Positions 8,358-18,581 of a stretch of 64,000 nucleotides of DNA are shown here, one piece after another. Source of the stretch: Pedobacter sp. WC2423 (GTDB lineage: Bacteria; Bacteroidota; Bacteroidia; Sphingobacteriales; Sphingobacteriaceae). The notes under the pieces were generated by a model, which worked only from the letters and a program-made list of their open reading frames with translations, was not told the origin of the DNA and did not search any database. Positions within the stretch are counted from its first letter, which is position 1. The number at the start of each line of letters is the position of its first letter. The DNA lies in assembly GCF_040822065.1 (NCBI RefSeq), contig NZ_CP162005.1:3844001-3908000 (forward strand), in the 5' to 3' direction. Position numbers and translations under genes: made by a program.

Positions 8358-11213
8358 ATGTATAAAAATATATTCCCGATTATCGGATTAGCTTTGCTTG
8401 CAGCAATTAACAACCCGGTATCAGGACAACAAAAGACTACAAAACACCAACCAGTCGCTAAGCATACTGTAAGCGCCGGAAAATTAATCCCCAATGACCC
8501 AGCCGTTAAAATCGGCAGATTACCCAATGGCCTGACCTATTATATCAGGAAAAATGTGGAGCCTAAAAACCGGGCCGAGCTCTACCTGGCCAACCGCATC
8601 GGTTCTTTAATGGAAAATGACGATCAGCTAGGACTGGCACATTTTACCGAACACATGGCTTTTAACGGTACAAAGGATTTCCCTAAAAATGAAATCATCA
8701 ATTATCTGCAGAAAGCGGGGGTACGTTTCGGCGCTGATTTAAATGCTTATACTTCATTTGATCAGACTGTGTATCAATTGCCAATTCCCACAGACAGCAC
8801 AGAGCTCTTCCATACTGGTTTTAAAATTCTGGCCAACTGGGCAGGAAAAATCTCTATGGACGGAGCCGAAATAGATAGAGAAAGGGGTGTCATTATTGAA
8901 GAAGACCGTCAGAGCGGCAAAAACTCAGCAGAACGCATCAGAAAACAACTGCTGCCGGTCATGCTTAAAGATTCCCGTTATGAAAAAAGGCTTCCTATTG
9001 GAAAAATAGACCTCTTAAAAACTTTTACACACGATAAGATCAGAAACTTTTATGCAGACTGGTACAGGCCAGACTTGCAAGCAGTAATTGCAGTTGGAGA
9101 TTTTGATGTCAATGAAGTGGAGCAATTGATTATTGCCAACTTCTCCGGTTTAAAAAATCCGGCTAAAAAGAAAGAAAGATTAAATTATGACCTTCCGGAC
9201 AATAAAGCACCACTAGTTAAAATTATTACTGATGCAGAACAGCAATACAATGTGGCTTCTGTAACCTGGAAACAACGCGGAAATATCTTAAAAACGACCA
9301 CAGATCAGAGAAAAAATGTTGTTTATAGTATGATTAACGCTATGCTATCCGCACGCTTTCAGGAAATCCTGGAAAAGAACAGCGCCCCGTTCTTGTTTGC
9401 ACAAGGTTCTTTTGGTAGTTATCAGGGAGGCTTAGTTCCAAAAATCAATGCTTTTCAAACTACTGCCGGAGCAAAATCAGGAAAAGACCTCTTACCTGCA
9501 TTTACCGCAGCAGTTGCGGAGAGTGAAAGGGCCGTCAAATTTGGTTTTCTACAATCAGAACTAGATGTGGTTAAAAAGAATATTGAAGCCGGGAATGAGA
9601 TGCTGTTGAAAGAGAAAGACAAAACTTCATCTGTTGCTTTTGTAGGAGAATACCTGAGTCATTTTTTAACTGGCTCTGCAATAGGTTCAATCGGGTTCAA
9701 TTATAAAGACACGAAAGAAAACCTGAAAACGATCACCCTGGCCGAAGTAAATGCACTGGCAAAAACATTGATTACCAACCAAAATCAAATTATTATTGTA
9801 ACCGCTCCTGAAAAGGAAAAATCGAATCTTCCAACTACGGCTCAATTACTTGCTGCCTTAACCAATGCAGAAAAAAACCTGAAACCCTATGTGGATAATG
9901 CTGTTGATAAACCTCTTTTAGCACAAAAACCAGTAGCTGGAAAAGTGGTCTCAGAAAAGAAATTTGAGGATATTGGTGTTACCCAGTGGACGCTGAGTAA
10001 TGGCATTAAAGTTTTGCTTAAGCCAACAGATTTCAAGAATGATCAGATACTTTTCAGTTCTTTTTCCAAAGGAGGGACTTCATTAGCAGATCCGGATGAT
10101 TATCAGTCTGCTGATAATGCAGGGATTATTACTCAAAGTGGTTTAGGTGATTTCAACCCTTCACAACTCAACAGGCTTTTAGCCGGGAATACAGGCAGCG
10201 CAGGTGCTTATATAGGTGAATTATACCAGGGCTTTAGTGGAAGTGCTGCGCCTAAAGATTTGGAAAATGCACTTCAGATGGTTACCGCTTCGGCTTTGAC
10301 CCCGCGTAAAGACATAGAGATTTTTAACAAATCAATCAGTGATGCTAAAGTAAGTCTGGAGAATAAAGATGCAGAGCCAGAAAGCGTTTTTGCAGATACA
10401 GTACAAGCCGTTCTTTCTTCTTATCATAAAAGAAGCATGCCCTATACATTAGCAGATATTGATAAAATCTCTCTGGACAAAGCTTTTTCGTTCTATAAAG
10501 CGCGCTTTGCGGACCTTGGAGAACAAAGCTTTGTATTTGTGGGTAACTTTGACCTCAATACAATTAAACCGCTTATAGAGACTTATATTGCCAGTTTACC
10601 AACCTTGAATAAAAAGACCGGTTATATTGATCTTGGATCACGCACTCCAAATGGGACCATTAGTAAAACAGTCTACAAAGGTTTAGAAGAAAAGGCCAGT
10701 GTCCAGTTATATATTCACGGTGATTATGATTATACAGCGGCAAATAATGTACAACTGGATGCTTTAAGCAGTGCTTTGGAAATCAAAATCCTCGAAAGAT
10801 TGCGTGAAAAAGAAAGTGGTGTTTATTCTCCGCAGGTTTCACTGAGTGTAAATAAATATCCAAGAGCACATTACTATTTCACCATCTCTTTTAGTTGTGC
10901 GCCAGCAAATACAGAAAAGCTAATTGCTGCTGCATTGGACGAAGTAAAAATAATAAGAACTAACGGAGTAACGGCTCAGGATCTGGCAAAATTCAAATCT
11001 GAGGTACAGCGTCAGCAAGAATTAAATCTGCGTAACAATGGCTATTGGCTTGGTTACCTGACCACCAGGCTTAAATATGGAGATGATTTGAACCAGCTAC
11101 TGACCGCAAAAGAAAGACTCAATGAAGTGACCACTGAATCTTCTAAAACGAATGCACAAAAGTATTTAAAACAGGATAACTATATCCGGATGGTCTTAAT
11201 GCCGCAGAAATAA
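8358..11213 (+). CDS. M16 family zinc metallopeptidase, secreted
   Basis: A 951-aa insulinase/pitrilysin-family protease. An N-terminal signal peptide (about 1-23, ending near SGQ) sends it to the periplasm. The inverted zinc motif HxxEH is at His95-Glu98-His99, with the downstream Glu in 'VIIEED' as probable third ligand. Two homologous halves are visible: the active half about 50-480, and an inactive half about 545-950 that begins with a similar 'LSNGIKVLLKPT' strand. This fused two-half layout is usual for PqqL-like M16B enzymes. The gene stands alone and ends in a strong terminator shared with the convergent gene. Substrate unknown. Confidence 0.9.
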   Translation: MYKNIFPIIGLALLAAINNPVSGQQKTTKHQPVAKHTVSAGKLIPNDPAVKIGRLPNGLTYYIRKNVEPKNRAELYLANRIGSLMENDDQLGLAHFTEHMAFNGTKDFPKNEIINYLQKAGVRFGADLNAYTSFDQTVYQLPIPTDSTELFHTGFKILANWAGKISMDGAEIDRERGVIIEEDRQSGKNSAERIRKQLLPVMLKDSRYEKRLPIGKIDLLKTFTHDKIRNFYADWYRPDLQAVIAVGDFDVNEVEQLIIANFSGLKNPAKKKERLNYDLPDNKAPLVKIITDAEQQYNVASVTWKQRGNILKTTTDQRKNVVYSMINAMLSARFQEILEKNSAPFLFAQGSFGSYQGGLVPKINAFQTTAGAKSGKDLLPAFTAAVAESERAVKFGFLQSELDVVKKNIEAGNEMLLKEKDKTSSVAFVGEYLSHFLTGSAIGSIGFNYKDTKENLKTITLAEVNALAKTLITNQNQIIIVTAPEKEKSNLPTTAQLLAALTNAEKNLKPYVDNAVDKPLLAQKPVAGKVVSEKKFEDIGVTQWTLSNGIKVLLKPTDFKNDQILFSSFSKGGTSLADPDDYQSADNAGIITQSGLGDFNPSQLNRLLAGNTGSAGAYIGELYQGFSGSAAPKDLENALQMVTASALTPRKDIEIFNKSISDAKVSLENKDAEPESVFADTVQAVLSSYHKRSMPYTLADIDKISLDKAFSFYKARFADLGEQSFVFVGNFDLNTIKPLIETYIASLPTLNKKTGYIDLGSRTPNGTISKTVYKGLEEKASVQLYIHGDYDYTAANNVQLDALSSALEIKILERLREKESGVYSPQVSLSVNKYPRAHYYFTISFSCAPANTEKLIAAALDEVKIIRTNGVTAQDLAKFKSEVQRQQELNLRNNGYWLGYLTTRLKYGDDLNQLLTAKERLNEVTTESSKTNAQKYLKQDNYIRMVLMPQK

Positions 11214-11232
11214 CAAATAAGACATAAACCAG

Positions 11233-11268
11233 AAAGCGGACATGATTTGATTCATGTCCGCTTTTTTT
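11233..11268. terminator. bidirectional intrinsic terminator
   Basis: A perfect 13-bp stem (11233-11245 with 11252-11264) and a 6-nt loop, followed on the plus strand by a T-run. It lies between the convergent M16 peptidase and GHL10 genes. The T-run touches the stop codon of the minus-strand gene. Confidence 0.88.
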
Positions 11269-12799
11269 ATTTAGTCTCGACCCCTACCGGGCCACTGGCA
11301 TCACTCTCATTTTTTAACCTGTCGAGCGCAGTAACCAGGTAAGTATATCTTTTGCCTTTAATGATATTGGTATCCAAAAACGATGGGGTATCATTAAAGC
11401 TGATTTTGATCATATTTTTAGGATTGACCACGCTGATTTTTTCTCCTTCATCAAACCGGTAAATCACATAACCGGAAGCTGTTTCTCCATCAGCTGCTTT
11501 TAACGGCGCTGACCATTTCAACTGTACACCTATGCCTGCAGCCTCTGCACTTAGACCCTGTGGTATATTTGGCACAATCTCGTCCAGCCAGGGCATTTGT
11601 GGGGGAAGTGCCGGATATTTGTATAAATCATTTCTCAGAGAATCTGCTGTTGCTCTTGCCACAGTAGAAAATGACCTGGAACTAAAGAATACACTTCCCT
11701 GTACCCGGTTATTCTCGCGCATGTACCTGACCTGATCCAGGAGCTGATTTGGATCCCGCCAGGCAGCTTCCATACGCTGATTCATCAGGTAAGCAGCCTG
11801 TCCGATATAAAGGTGCCTGCCATAAGTATTGTTACTCCACCAATCTACTAAAGTGTCAAATGGCGCAGCCTTCCTGGTGAAACTGAAATAGACCTGCGGA
11901 TTGATATAATCTACCCAGCCTTCTTTAATCCATTTCCTGGAATCAGCATACAATTCTGTAAAGTTAGAAAGACCATGTGTTTCAGATCCCTGGGGATCCT
12001 CTTTACTGTTTTTCCATATCCCAAACGGACTGATTCCGAATTTTACATATTTTTTATAATGGTGGATACTGTCATCCAGCTGTTTAATCAACAGGTCAAC
12101 ATTGTTTCTTCTCCAATCATTCAGATTTGTAAATCCATTAGAGTATTTGCTGAAGGTAGCTCCATCATTGATGCGCTGTCCGGCAATAGGATAAGGATAG
12201 AAGTAATCATCAAAATGGATCCCATCTACATCATAACCTTTAACCACATCTAAAATAACCTGCACAATATATTCTCTGACCTCAGGTAATCCCGGATCAA
12301 ATTGTTTTTTCCCGCCATAGGTAAAAAACATATCTGGTCTTTTTTTGGTCATATGATCTTCGCTGAATACAGTATTTGCACTCATACTTGCCCGATATGG
12401 GTTAAACCAGGCATGTAATTCCATACCACGCGAATGCGCTTCTGTAATCGCAAACTCCAAAGGGTCATATCCCGGACTTGGTGCAACACCTTGTTTGCCC
12501 ATCAGCCACTGACTCCACGGCTCTCTTGATTTTCGGTAAAATGCGTCGGCTGCAGGCCTTACCTGCAGCATAATCGCGTTCATTCCATTTCTTTTATGCT
12601 GATCAAGCAGCCCAATCAACTCCTGCTTTTGTTCATCCACACTCAGGCCTGGTCTTGAAGGCCAGTCTATATTCGTAACAGTTGCAACCCAAACCCCTCT
12701 GAACTCCCTTTTTGGAGCAATTTTTGCTGCTGTTTGTGCATAGATAAAAATTGGGGTAATTAAAGTTGTTAGAATTGCAAAAACAATCTTTTTCAGCAT
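11267..12799 (-). CDS. GHL10-family (YngK-like) glycosyl hydrolase
   Basis: A 510-aa exported protein: signal peptide about 1-21, then a TIM-barrel GHL10 domain (about 30-340). The domain opens with the family hallmark 'REFRGVWVATVTNIDWPS' and includes 'AWFNPYR' and 'DGIHFDDYFYPY', whose acidic residues are the likely catalytic centre. The last ~90 residues form an Ig/fibronectin-III-like domain. Related proteins are linked to peptidoglycan or exopolysaccharide cleavage; the substrate is not defined here. It is convergent with the M16 gene. Confidence 0.87.
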   Translation of the reverse strand: MLKKIVFAILTTLITPIFIYAQTAAKIAPKREFRGVWVATVTNIDWPSRPGLSVDEQKQELIGLLDQHKRNGMNAIMLQVRPAADAFYRKSREPWSQWLMGKQGVAPSPGYDPLEFAITEAHSRGMELHAWFNPYRASMSANTVFSEDHMTKKRPDMFFTYGGKKQFDPGLPEVREYIVQVILDVVKGYDVDGIHFDDYFYPYPIAGQRINDGATFSKYSNGFTNLNDWRRNNVDLLIKQLDDSIHHYKKYVKFGISPFGIWKNSKEDPQGSETHGLSNFTELYADSRKWIKEGWVDYINPQVYFSFTRKAAPFDTLVDWWSNNTYGRHLYIGQAAYLMNQRMEAAWRDPNQLLDQVRYMRENNRVQGSVFFSSRSFSTVARATADSLRNDLYKYPALPPQMPWLDEIVPNIPQGLSAEAAGIGVQLKWSAPLKAADGETASGYVIYRFDEGEKISVVNPKNMIKISFNDTPSFLDTNIIKGKRYTYLVTALDRLKNESDASGPVGVETK

Positions 12800-13014
12800 T
12801 ATTAGTTCTTTTGGTAGTTTAAATTTAAAATAAATGTGGGGATGTAATTCTCAAGTTTCAACCCCGGTTTTAGCAATTAAACGATTTTTTTTTAGCTCTC
12901 ATACAAATTGAGTCTTTTTTTTACCAGAAATTATATTATTTATCCTATGTTCGTTTTTTTTATCAATAAGAATCATAAACAATTCGACAAAGAAACCTCA
13001 ATTTTTGATTTCAA

Positions 13015-13923
13015 ATGTTAGACCGTAAAGATCCCGTAAATAAAGGAGACCGTAATAAGATATATTTTCTAATTGTAGTAATAGTGGCCTTATTAGGCAC
13101 AAATGCCTTTTTATATTTCAAGGATAAATATGAAAAAGAGCGTTTCGTCACTACCAATACCGAGAAAGACAGACTAAAACTGGAAGTAGAAAAGATAGAG
13201 GTCGAATTCGATAAGGTGAATACCATGAATGTTGCCCTTACTGAAAAACTTCAGAATGAGCAGAAACTGGCCAGAATTAAAATCTCAGCACTTAAACAAT
13301 CTTTACAAAAAGGACAGGTTACACAGGCAGAGCTTACTACTGCTCAGGAAGAACTTAAAAAATTAAGAGCATTTTTAACAGATTACAAAGATGATTTCTC
13401 CAGGCTGGAGAAGGAAAACTCTTTCCTTAAGGCCGAAAGAGACAGCCTGGTCAGATCAGTAACTACAGTATCTGCCAAAGCAAATGCACTGGAAAAGAAA
13501 AACACAGAATTAAATGCCAAAGTAAAAAGTGGTGCAGCTTTAAAGGCTTTTAATGTAGCTCTTGCTGCTTTTAAAGTTAAAAACAGTGGTAAAAATGTAG
13601 AAGTAACCAAAGCTTCAACAGCTAAGAAACTAGTCACTTATTTTAATATCATTCCTAACGAACTGGCTACAAAAGACTATCACAAAATTTATATCCGTGT
13701 TTTTGATCCTTCAGGCAATCTGATTGCTGATGAGCAGAACATGTTTGAGGCAGAAGGCCAGGAAATGCAGTATAGTGATATGATTACTATTTCTTATAAC
13801 AATGACGCAACAGCTTATACAATTGAATGGGTAAACCCAAGACCTTTCGTGAAAGGCACTTATGCAATTCTGCTTTACGCAAATGGCTTTAACATGGGGA
13901 AAGCATCTATTACGTTAAATTAA
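13015..13923 (+). CDS. membrane-anchored coiled-coil protein of unknown function
   Basis: A 302-aa protein. After a short charged N-terminus one membrane segment spans about residues 14-31. A long coiled coil rich in E, K, L and Q covers about 40-165, and a compact C-terminal domain (about 195-302) looks like a beta-sandwich. The topology suggests a periplasmic or cell-envelope rod with a distal domain. Similar proteins are sometimes labelled SMC-like only because of the coiled coil. It is convergent with the large sensor kinase gene, separated by 1 nt. Confidence 0.7.
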   Translation: MLDRKDPVNKGDRNKIYFLIVVIVALLGTNAFLYFKDKYEKERFVTTNTEKDRLKLEVEKIEVEFDKVNTMNVALTEKLQNEQKLARIKISALKQSLQKGQVTQAELTTAQEELKKLRAFLTDYKDDFSRLEKENSFLKAERDSLVRSVTTVSAKANALEKKNTELNAKVKSGAALKAFNVALAAFKVKNSGKNVEVTKASTAKKLVTYFNIIPNELATKDYHKIYIRVFDPSGNLIADEQNMFEAEGQEMQYSDMITISYNNDATAYTIEWVNPRPFVKGTYAILLYANGFNMGKASITLN

Positions 13924-13924
13924 T

Positions 13925-16900
13925 TTAAGCCTGTGCCTGAACAAGCGGAAAACTCAAATAGAAGGTCGTTCCCGTATCAGCCACTGATTTAAAGTCTATT
14001 GTTCCGCCTGCATTCTCTACAGCCTGTTTCACAAAAGCTAAACCTAAGCCTGTTCCAGAAGACTTGGTTGTAAAATTAGGGACAAATATTTTTGGCTGCA
14101 GCTCCAGATCAATTCCTTTTCCATTATCCTCTACCTCTACCCAAACATAATGCTGATCATTGCTAATCTTGATAAAGATCATGCACTTATCTTTCATATT
14201 TGCAGCTTCTATCGCATTCTTCATCAGATTATTGAATGAACGCAGCATCTGATCTTTATCACCCTGTATCAGCACCTCCTTATTGGTCAGATTAGAAATA
14301 TAGATTTCTACATTTTTGGTGTTTACAAAAACATCTCTTGTTTGTTCAATAATTGGGATCAGTTTCAAATTCTCCAGTTTGGTATCCGGCATTTTGGCAA
14401 AATTCGAAAACTCTGAGGCAATAGTGGCCAGACTATCAATCTGCTCTACAAAAGATCTGTAGAAACGTTCAAATTTCTGTTCGAAATTAGGATCCTTCTC
14501 TTTCCATGATTTCTCCAGCAATTGTACTCCAAGCTTTAAAGGGGTAAGCGGGTTTTTAATCTCATGAGCAACCTGCTTGGCCATCTCACGCCATGCACTC
14601 TCCCTTTCAGATTTGGCCAGCTTAACCGCACTTTCTTCCAGCGCAGCTATCATTTTATTATATTCTTTGATCAGTGAACCAATCTCATCATGACGAGACC
14701 AGATAATAGGCTGATTTTTCTGTCCGAGTTTAGTCTTTTTAATACTCTCCTGAATAAAAGTTAACGGACTTGTGATCTGATTGGCCAGGAATACTGCCAA
14801 AATACCAATAGCCACAAAAACGAGCGCATAAATATTAATCAGTGTATTAATGAACAATCCTATTTTCGACTGATAATCAGCTTCATTTCCATAATAAGGC
14901 AAACCGATATAAGCGACAGTTTGATTTTGTGCATTACGGATCGGTGCGTAAGCAGAAGAATATTTGAATTCACCGATTGTTTCCTGAGGATTGGAATATT
15001 CTGACCGTTGAACCTGCTTCAGATAGATATAGGCTTTAGGCTCCATTTTAGTACCTATAATGCCATAATCATACATCTTAGGCAATGAAGTGAACAAAAG
15101 GTTCCCATCAGTATCAAATAAGTTTAAATAGGCAGAATTGATATCAGCAAACTGGTTGAAATTAATTACAGCCATATCAGTGGCTTCTGGTATCCCAGTA
15201 CTGAATATTTGCTTCTCATAAGAGAGCTGTACTTTGCGGATCTTTTCTCTGATAAAATCTTCTTGTTGTTTTCTGTACTCATCGCGGATATAAAAGAAAG
15301 TAGACCAGCCAACGATCAGTAAGGTTGCTACAACAGAAAGTACAATAGAAAGCTGTATACGGGTCTTGTACAAGATCTTATTCGCATTGATCATTAAAGA
15401 GCGGTTGATATTAAACCATCCTCCCCAGCTCTTATCAATGTTCTTCAATAACCAGATGAGCATATATAATGCCGCAGAAAAGATAATAAACATTAAAAAA
15501 AAGAAAGATAATGCAGCGAGCCTGACAATATAATTCACCTTCTCTTTACTAATGACGATGATTTTGGAGTTACTGGCAGAATAAATTAAATGGCTATACC
15601 CTAATTTAGGTTCATTTATAATTACCGGCTCCCCGTAAACACCTTTAAACTCTGTATTTGCTATTTTATAAGTATACTTTCCTGCCTGTTTGATCAGCTT
15701 ATTATTGTTATAAAAGGCAAAAGAGTAATTGCTGTAATCTTCATCATTTTTCAACTTGCCATCAATCAGAATCTCAGGAAACTGGCTGTTATAGTTATAC
15801 TGCTGTGACTTTAATTCGATGACCAGTGTACCCAGGATGTGGTTATCATCAAAAATCGGAATAATACCGAAGTAATTCTGATAGCCGAAAGTATCATTCA
15901 GACGGTAAAAGAAGTTCGAAATCTTTACAGAACCAGATTTAACCAGGTTTTGATAGTGTTGCAATGACCGGTCTTCTCTTACAGCAAGTGTCGAATCGGT
16001 TGCATTAAACTCATAGAAATTATGTTCAAACGGAGATAAATATCCATCTAAAAAGGTCTTGATAATATAATTCTGCAACGCAAGATGCCTGTTTGATCCC
16101 GGACTTTTAAAATAATCTGTAATGAACAGATCATTGGAGATTCCATTCCCAAGGCTTTCAATAGAATTGATAACTTTAGGATCATCAGAAGATTGCAACT
16201 TTTGTGCAATTACATACCGGTTGCTTCGCTCTTTAATATCATTGAATTTCAAATACTTAATAGAAGAAATAAAAGCAAGACAGAAAAAAACAGCAGCAAA
16301 AACACCTATAGAAAATTTATTCTTCTGAATATAGCCATTATAGCAAATGATAAACAGGAATAAAGCGTATGCAATAAAAAAAGCTGTAAATTCTATGCAC
16401 AACATATAAATGAAATACAAAGCAAACAGGCTCAGGAATACAATTAACCGTTCTTTATTGCTAACATTTAATTGTCTGGTCAGGTCTATACAGATATTGG
16501 CCAGCAGATAAACATTAAACCAGACCAGGCAAAGAATAATAATACATACCCAGCTTAACCAGCTCAGGTTGATAATATTAGTAATATCAAAATTGATTTT
16601 GGAATTATAAATAAGACCAAAAAAGACTTCATTCATCAAAAAGGCTATACCGGAAAATAGGAGCAGCAGCAATAGGTGGAAAAACAAACCCGCTATTTTG
16701 CTATTGGTCATCCATTTCGGAAGCCGGTACTGGTCTTTATAAGTAAACATAAAAAGTACAACCCAGGTAATGGAGAGTACATTAAGCAGGAAGTCTCCAA
16801 GAGAAGGCAGGAAGAAGCTTTCTGCATAAATAGCAGGGCTGAAAATTTCCAGACTGAACTGATGGTTATACCAGCCATATTCCAGATCAGTAACTCTTAC

Positions 16901-17653
16901 CCCTAAGAAAAAAGCAATGATCAACAGTGTTGCCGGGACCAGATAACCTCTTTTAGCCAGCCGCGCACAAAATGAATTTACAAAAAGGGCAAAGCTGAAT
17001 AAACCGACTATCCAGAGCCAGATTTGTATGGTGGAATAAACGCTCTCTGTATAATTGGGTTTGAGTTTAACCTCAAACAGCAATTTTCCATCGAGGTTCA
17101 TGATGCCGTTCACCTGTTCATCCATAAACGAGGCCAGCGCCAGAGAGTTAGAAGACGATAAATCTTTAACAATCCCGTTTTTAAGATACCGGTTCTGAAT
17201 ACTGAACTGATCTTTGATATCGATCAGAAAGATCAAAGTATAACTTCCTTCTGTCTTTTTTATCGCTTCATACCATCCATTGGCCAATTGCAGAAAGGAA
17301 GATCCTTCTTTTAACTTATCCGGGTTTGGTGGTATCGCTTTGTAAGAACTCCAGAATTTAAGGACGGAATGGTCATAGGTCAGGATATTAATTCCTCTGG
17401 CGCCAAAGGAATTAATATAATTCAAAGCAAATGTTTCATTCAGGTGAAATTGCTTGGCCCTTTCAAGCTGTTGCGCATCTGCTAAGAAATCATATACAGT
17501 CTGTTCGTTTAAAGCAAGGTTTTCCTGAAGTTTACCTGCCTCATGTTGCAGGAGGTCTTTTTCTGTTATAGAGTGTTTTAACGATAAGGCTGTAACTATA
17601 CAGCATATCCCCAGAATCAATAAAAGAAATCTTATTTTACCCCCTATATTCAC
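13925..17653 (-). CDS. very large membrane sensor histidine kinase
   Basis: A 1242-aa protein. An N-terminal anchor is followed by a periplasmic stretch, then a block of six or more membrane segments (about 205-460), a second extracytoplasmic sensor region, a membrane segment near 720, a further one near 780, a periplasmic loop and a last segment near 935. A HAMP linker (about 950-1000) leads to a HisKA domain with His1030 in VAHEIKNPL and a HATPase domain (NLMKNAIEA, VEDNGKGI, GTGLGLAF), as in NtrY/PorY-type kinases. It starts with GTG. It lies 25 nt downstream of fabD on the same strand, so it may be part of the queD-folE-fabD transcript. No response regulator gene is adjacent. Confidence 0.85.
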   Translation of the reverse strand: MNIGGKIRFLLLILGICCIVTALSLKHSITEKDLLQHEAGKLQENLALNEQTVYDFLADAQQLERAKQFHLNETFALNYINSFGARGINILTYDHSVLKFWSSYKAIPPNPDKLKEGSSFLQLANGWYEAIKKTEGSYTLIFLIDIKDQFSIQNRYLKNGIVKDLSSSNSLALASFMDEQVNGIMNLDGKLLFEVKLKPNYTESVYSTIQIWLWIVGLFSFALFVNSFCARLAKRGYLVPATLLIIAFFLGVRVTDLEYGWYNHQFSLEIFSPAIYAESFFLPSLGDFLLNVLSITWVVLFMFTYKDQYRLPKWMTNSKIAGLFFHLLLLLLFSGIAFLMNEVFFGLIYNSKINFDITNIINLSWLSWVCIIILCLVWFNVYLLANICIDLTRQLNVSNKERLIVFLSLFALYFIYMLCIEFTAFFIAYALFLFIICYNGYIQKNKFSIGVFAAVFFCLAFISSIKYLKFNDIKERSNRYVIAQKLQSSDDPKVINSIESLGNGISNDLFITDYFKSPGSNRHLALQNYIIKTFLDGYLSPFEHNFYEFNATDSTLAVREDRSLQHYQNLVKSGSVKISNFFYRLNDTFGYQNYFGIIPIFDDNHILGTLVIELKSQQYNYNSQFPEILIDGKLKNDEDYSNYSFAFYNNNKLIKQAGKYTYKIANTEFKGVYGEPVIINEPKLGYSHLIYSASNSKIIVISKEKVNYIVRLAALSFFFLMFIIFSAALYMLIWLLKNIDKSWGGWFNINRSLMINANKILYKTRIQLSIVLSVVATLLIVGWSTFFYIRDEYRKQQEDFIREKIRKVQLSYEKQIFSTGIPEATDMAVINFNQFADINSAYLNLFDTDGNLLFTSLPKMYDYGIIGTKMEPKAYIYLKQVQRSEYSNPQETIGEFKYSSAYAPIRNAQNQTVAYIGLPYYGNEADYQSKIGLFINTLINIYALVFVAIGILAVFLANQITSPLTFIQESIKKTKLGQKNQPIIWSRHDEIGSLIKEYNKMIAALEESAVKLAKSERESAWREMAKQVAHEIKNPLTPLKLGVQLLEKSWKEKDPNFEQKFERFYRSFVEQIDSLATIASEFSNFAKMPDTKLENLKLIPIIEQTRDVFVNTKNVEIYISNLTNKEVLIQGDKDQMLRSFNNLMKNAIEAANMKDKCMIFIKISNDQHYVWVEVEDNGKGIDLELQPKIFVPNFTTKSSGTGLGLAFVKQAVENAGGTIDFKSVADTGTTFYLSFPLVQAQA

Positions 17654-17678
17654 GCCGGATCTTTTTTTTAAATACCGA

Positions 17679-18563
17679 TTAAACAGGGATAGCAGCTGAA
17701 CTGGTCTGTGCTTCTCTGCTTACTTTTTTTACCAGCCCTTGTAAAACTTTACCAGGTCCTACTTCTATAAATTCATTTGCTCCGTCTGCCAGCATACGCT
17801 CTACTGTTTGTGTCCATCTCACTGCACCTGTCAATTGCGTGATTAAATTAAATTTAATCTTTTCAGGATCTGTTTGTGGTCTTGGATCAACATTCTGGTA
17901 AATCGGACATACCGGAGGCAAAATTGTAGTGTTTTCTATGGCTTCCTTCAGTTCGATCCTTGCTGGTTCCATCAGCGGAGAGTGAAATGCACCACCCACA
18001 TTTAATTTCAAAGCTCTCTTTGCTCCTGCTTCTGTTAATTTTGCACAGGCCAGATCTATACCTTCAATACTGCCGGAAATAACCAGCTGGCCCGGGCAGT
18101 TATAATTTGCGGCAACCACCACTTCGTCAGTTTCTGCACAGATTTTTTCCACTACATCATCTGCTAATCCTAAGATTGCAGCCATAGTTGAAGGCTGTAA
18201 TTCGCAGGCTTTCTGCATTGCATTTGCACGTGCAATCACTAGTTTTAATCCATCTTCAAAAGAGATTGCTGAAGCAGCAACCAAGGCTGAGAACTCTCCT
18301 AAGGAGTGTCCGGCAACCATATCAGGTTTAAAATCATCTCCTAAAGATTTGGCAAGGATCACCGAGTGCAGGAATATGGCAGGTTGAGTAACGCTGGTTT
18401 GTTTCAACTCTTCTTCAGTACCCGAGAACATAATGTCGCTGATGCGGAAGCCAATAATCTGATTTGCTTTTTCAAATAATTCTCTGGCCATTTCAGTTTC
18501 GTACAGTTCTTTACCCATACCTGAAAATTGCGCGCCCTGCCCTGGAAATAAATATGCTTTCAT
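17679..18563 (-). CDS. fabD: malonyl-CoA:ACP transacylase
   Basis: A 294-aa cytosolic enzyme that loads malonate onto acyl carrier protein for fatty-acid synthesis. Catalytic Ser87 is in GHSLGEF; the N-terminal PGQGAQ and the GAFHSPLM segment with the second catalytic residue, His, are present. Length matches the family. It follows folE by 18 nt in an apparent queD-folE-fabD operon, which mixes pterin and lipid genes. Confidence 0.95.
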   Translation of the reverse strand: MKAYLFPGQGAQFSGMGKELYETEMARELFEKANQIIGFRISDIMFSGTEEELKQTSVTQPAIFLHSVILAKSLGDDFKPDMVAGHSLGEFSALVAASAISFEDGLKLVIARANAMQKACELQPSTMAAILGLADDVVEKICAETDEVVVAANYNCPGQLVISGSIEGIDLACAKLTEAGAKRALKLNVGGAFHSPLMEPARIELKEAIENTTILPPVCPIYQNVDPRPQTDPEKIKFNLITQLTGAVRWTQTVERMLADGANEFIEVGPGKVLQGLVKKVSREAQTSSAAIPV

Positions 18564-18581
18564 TTATATTATTATTGTTTT

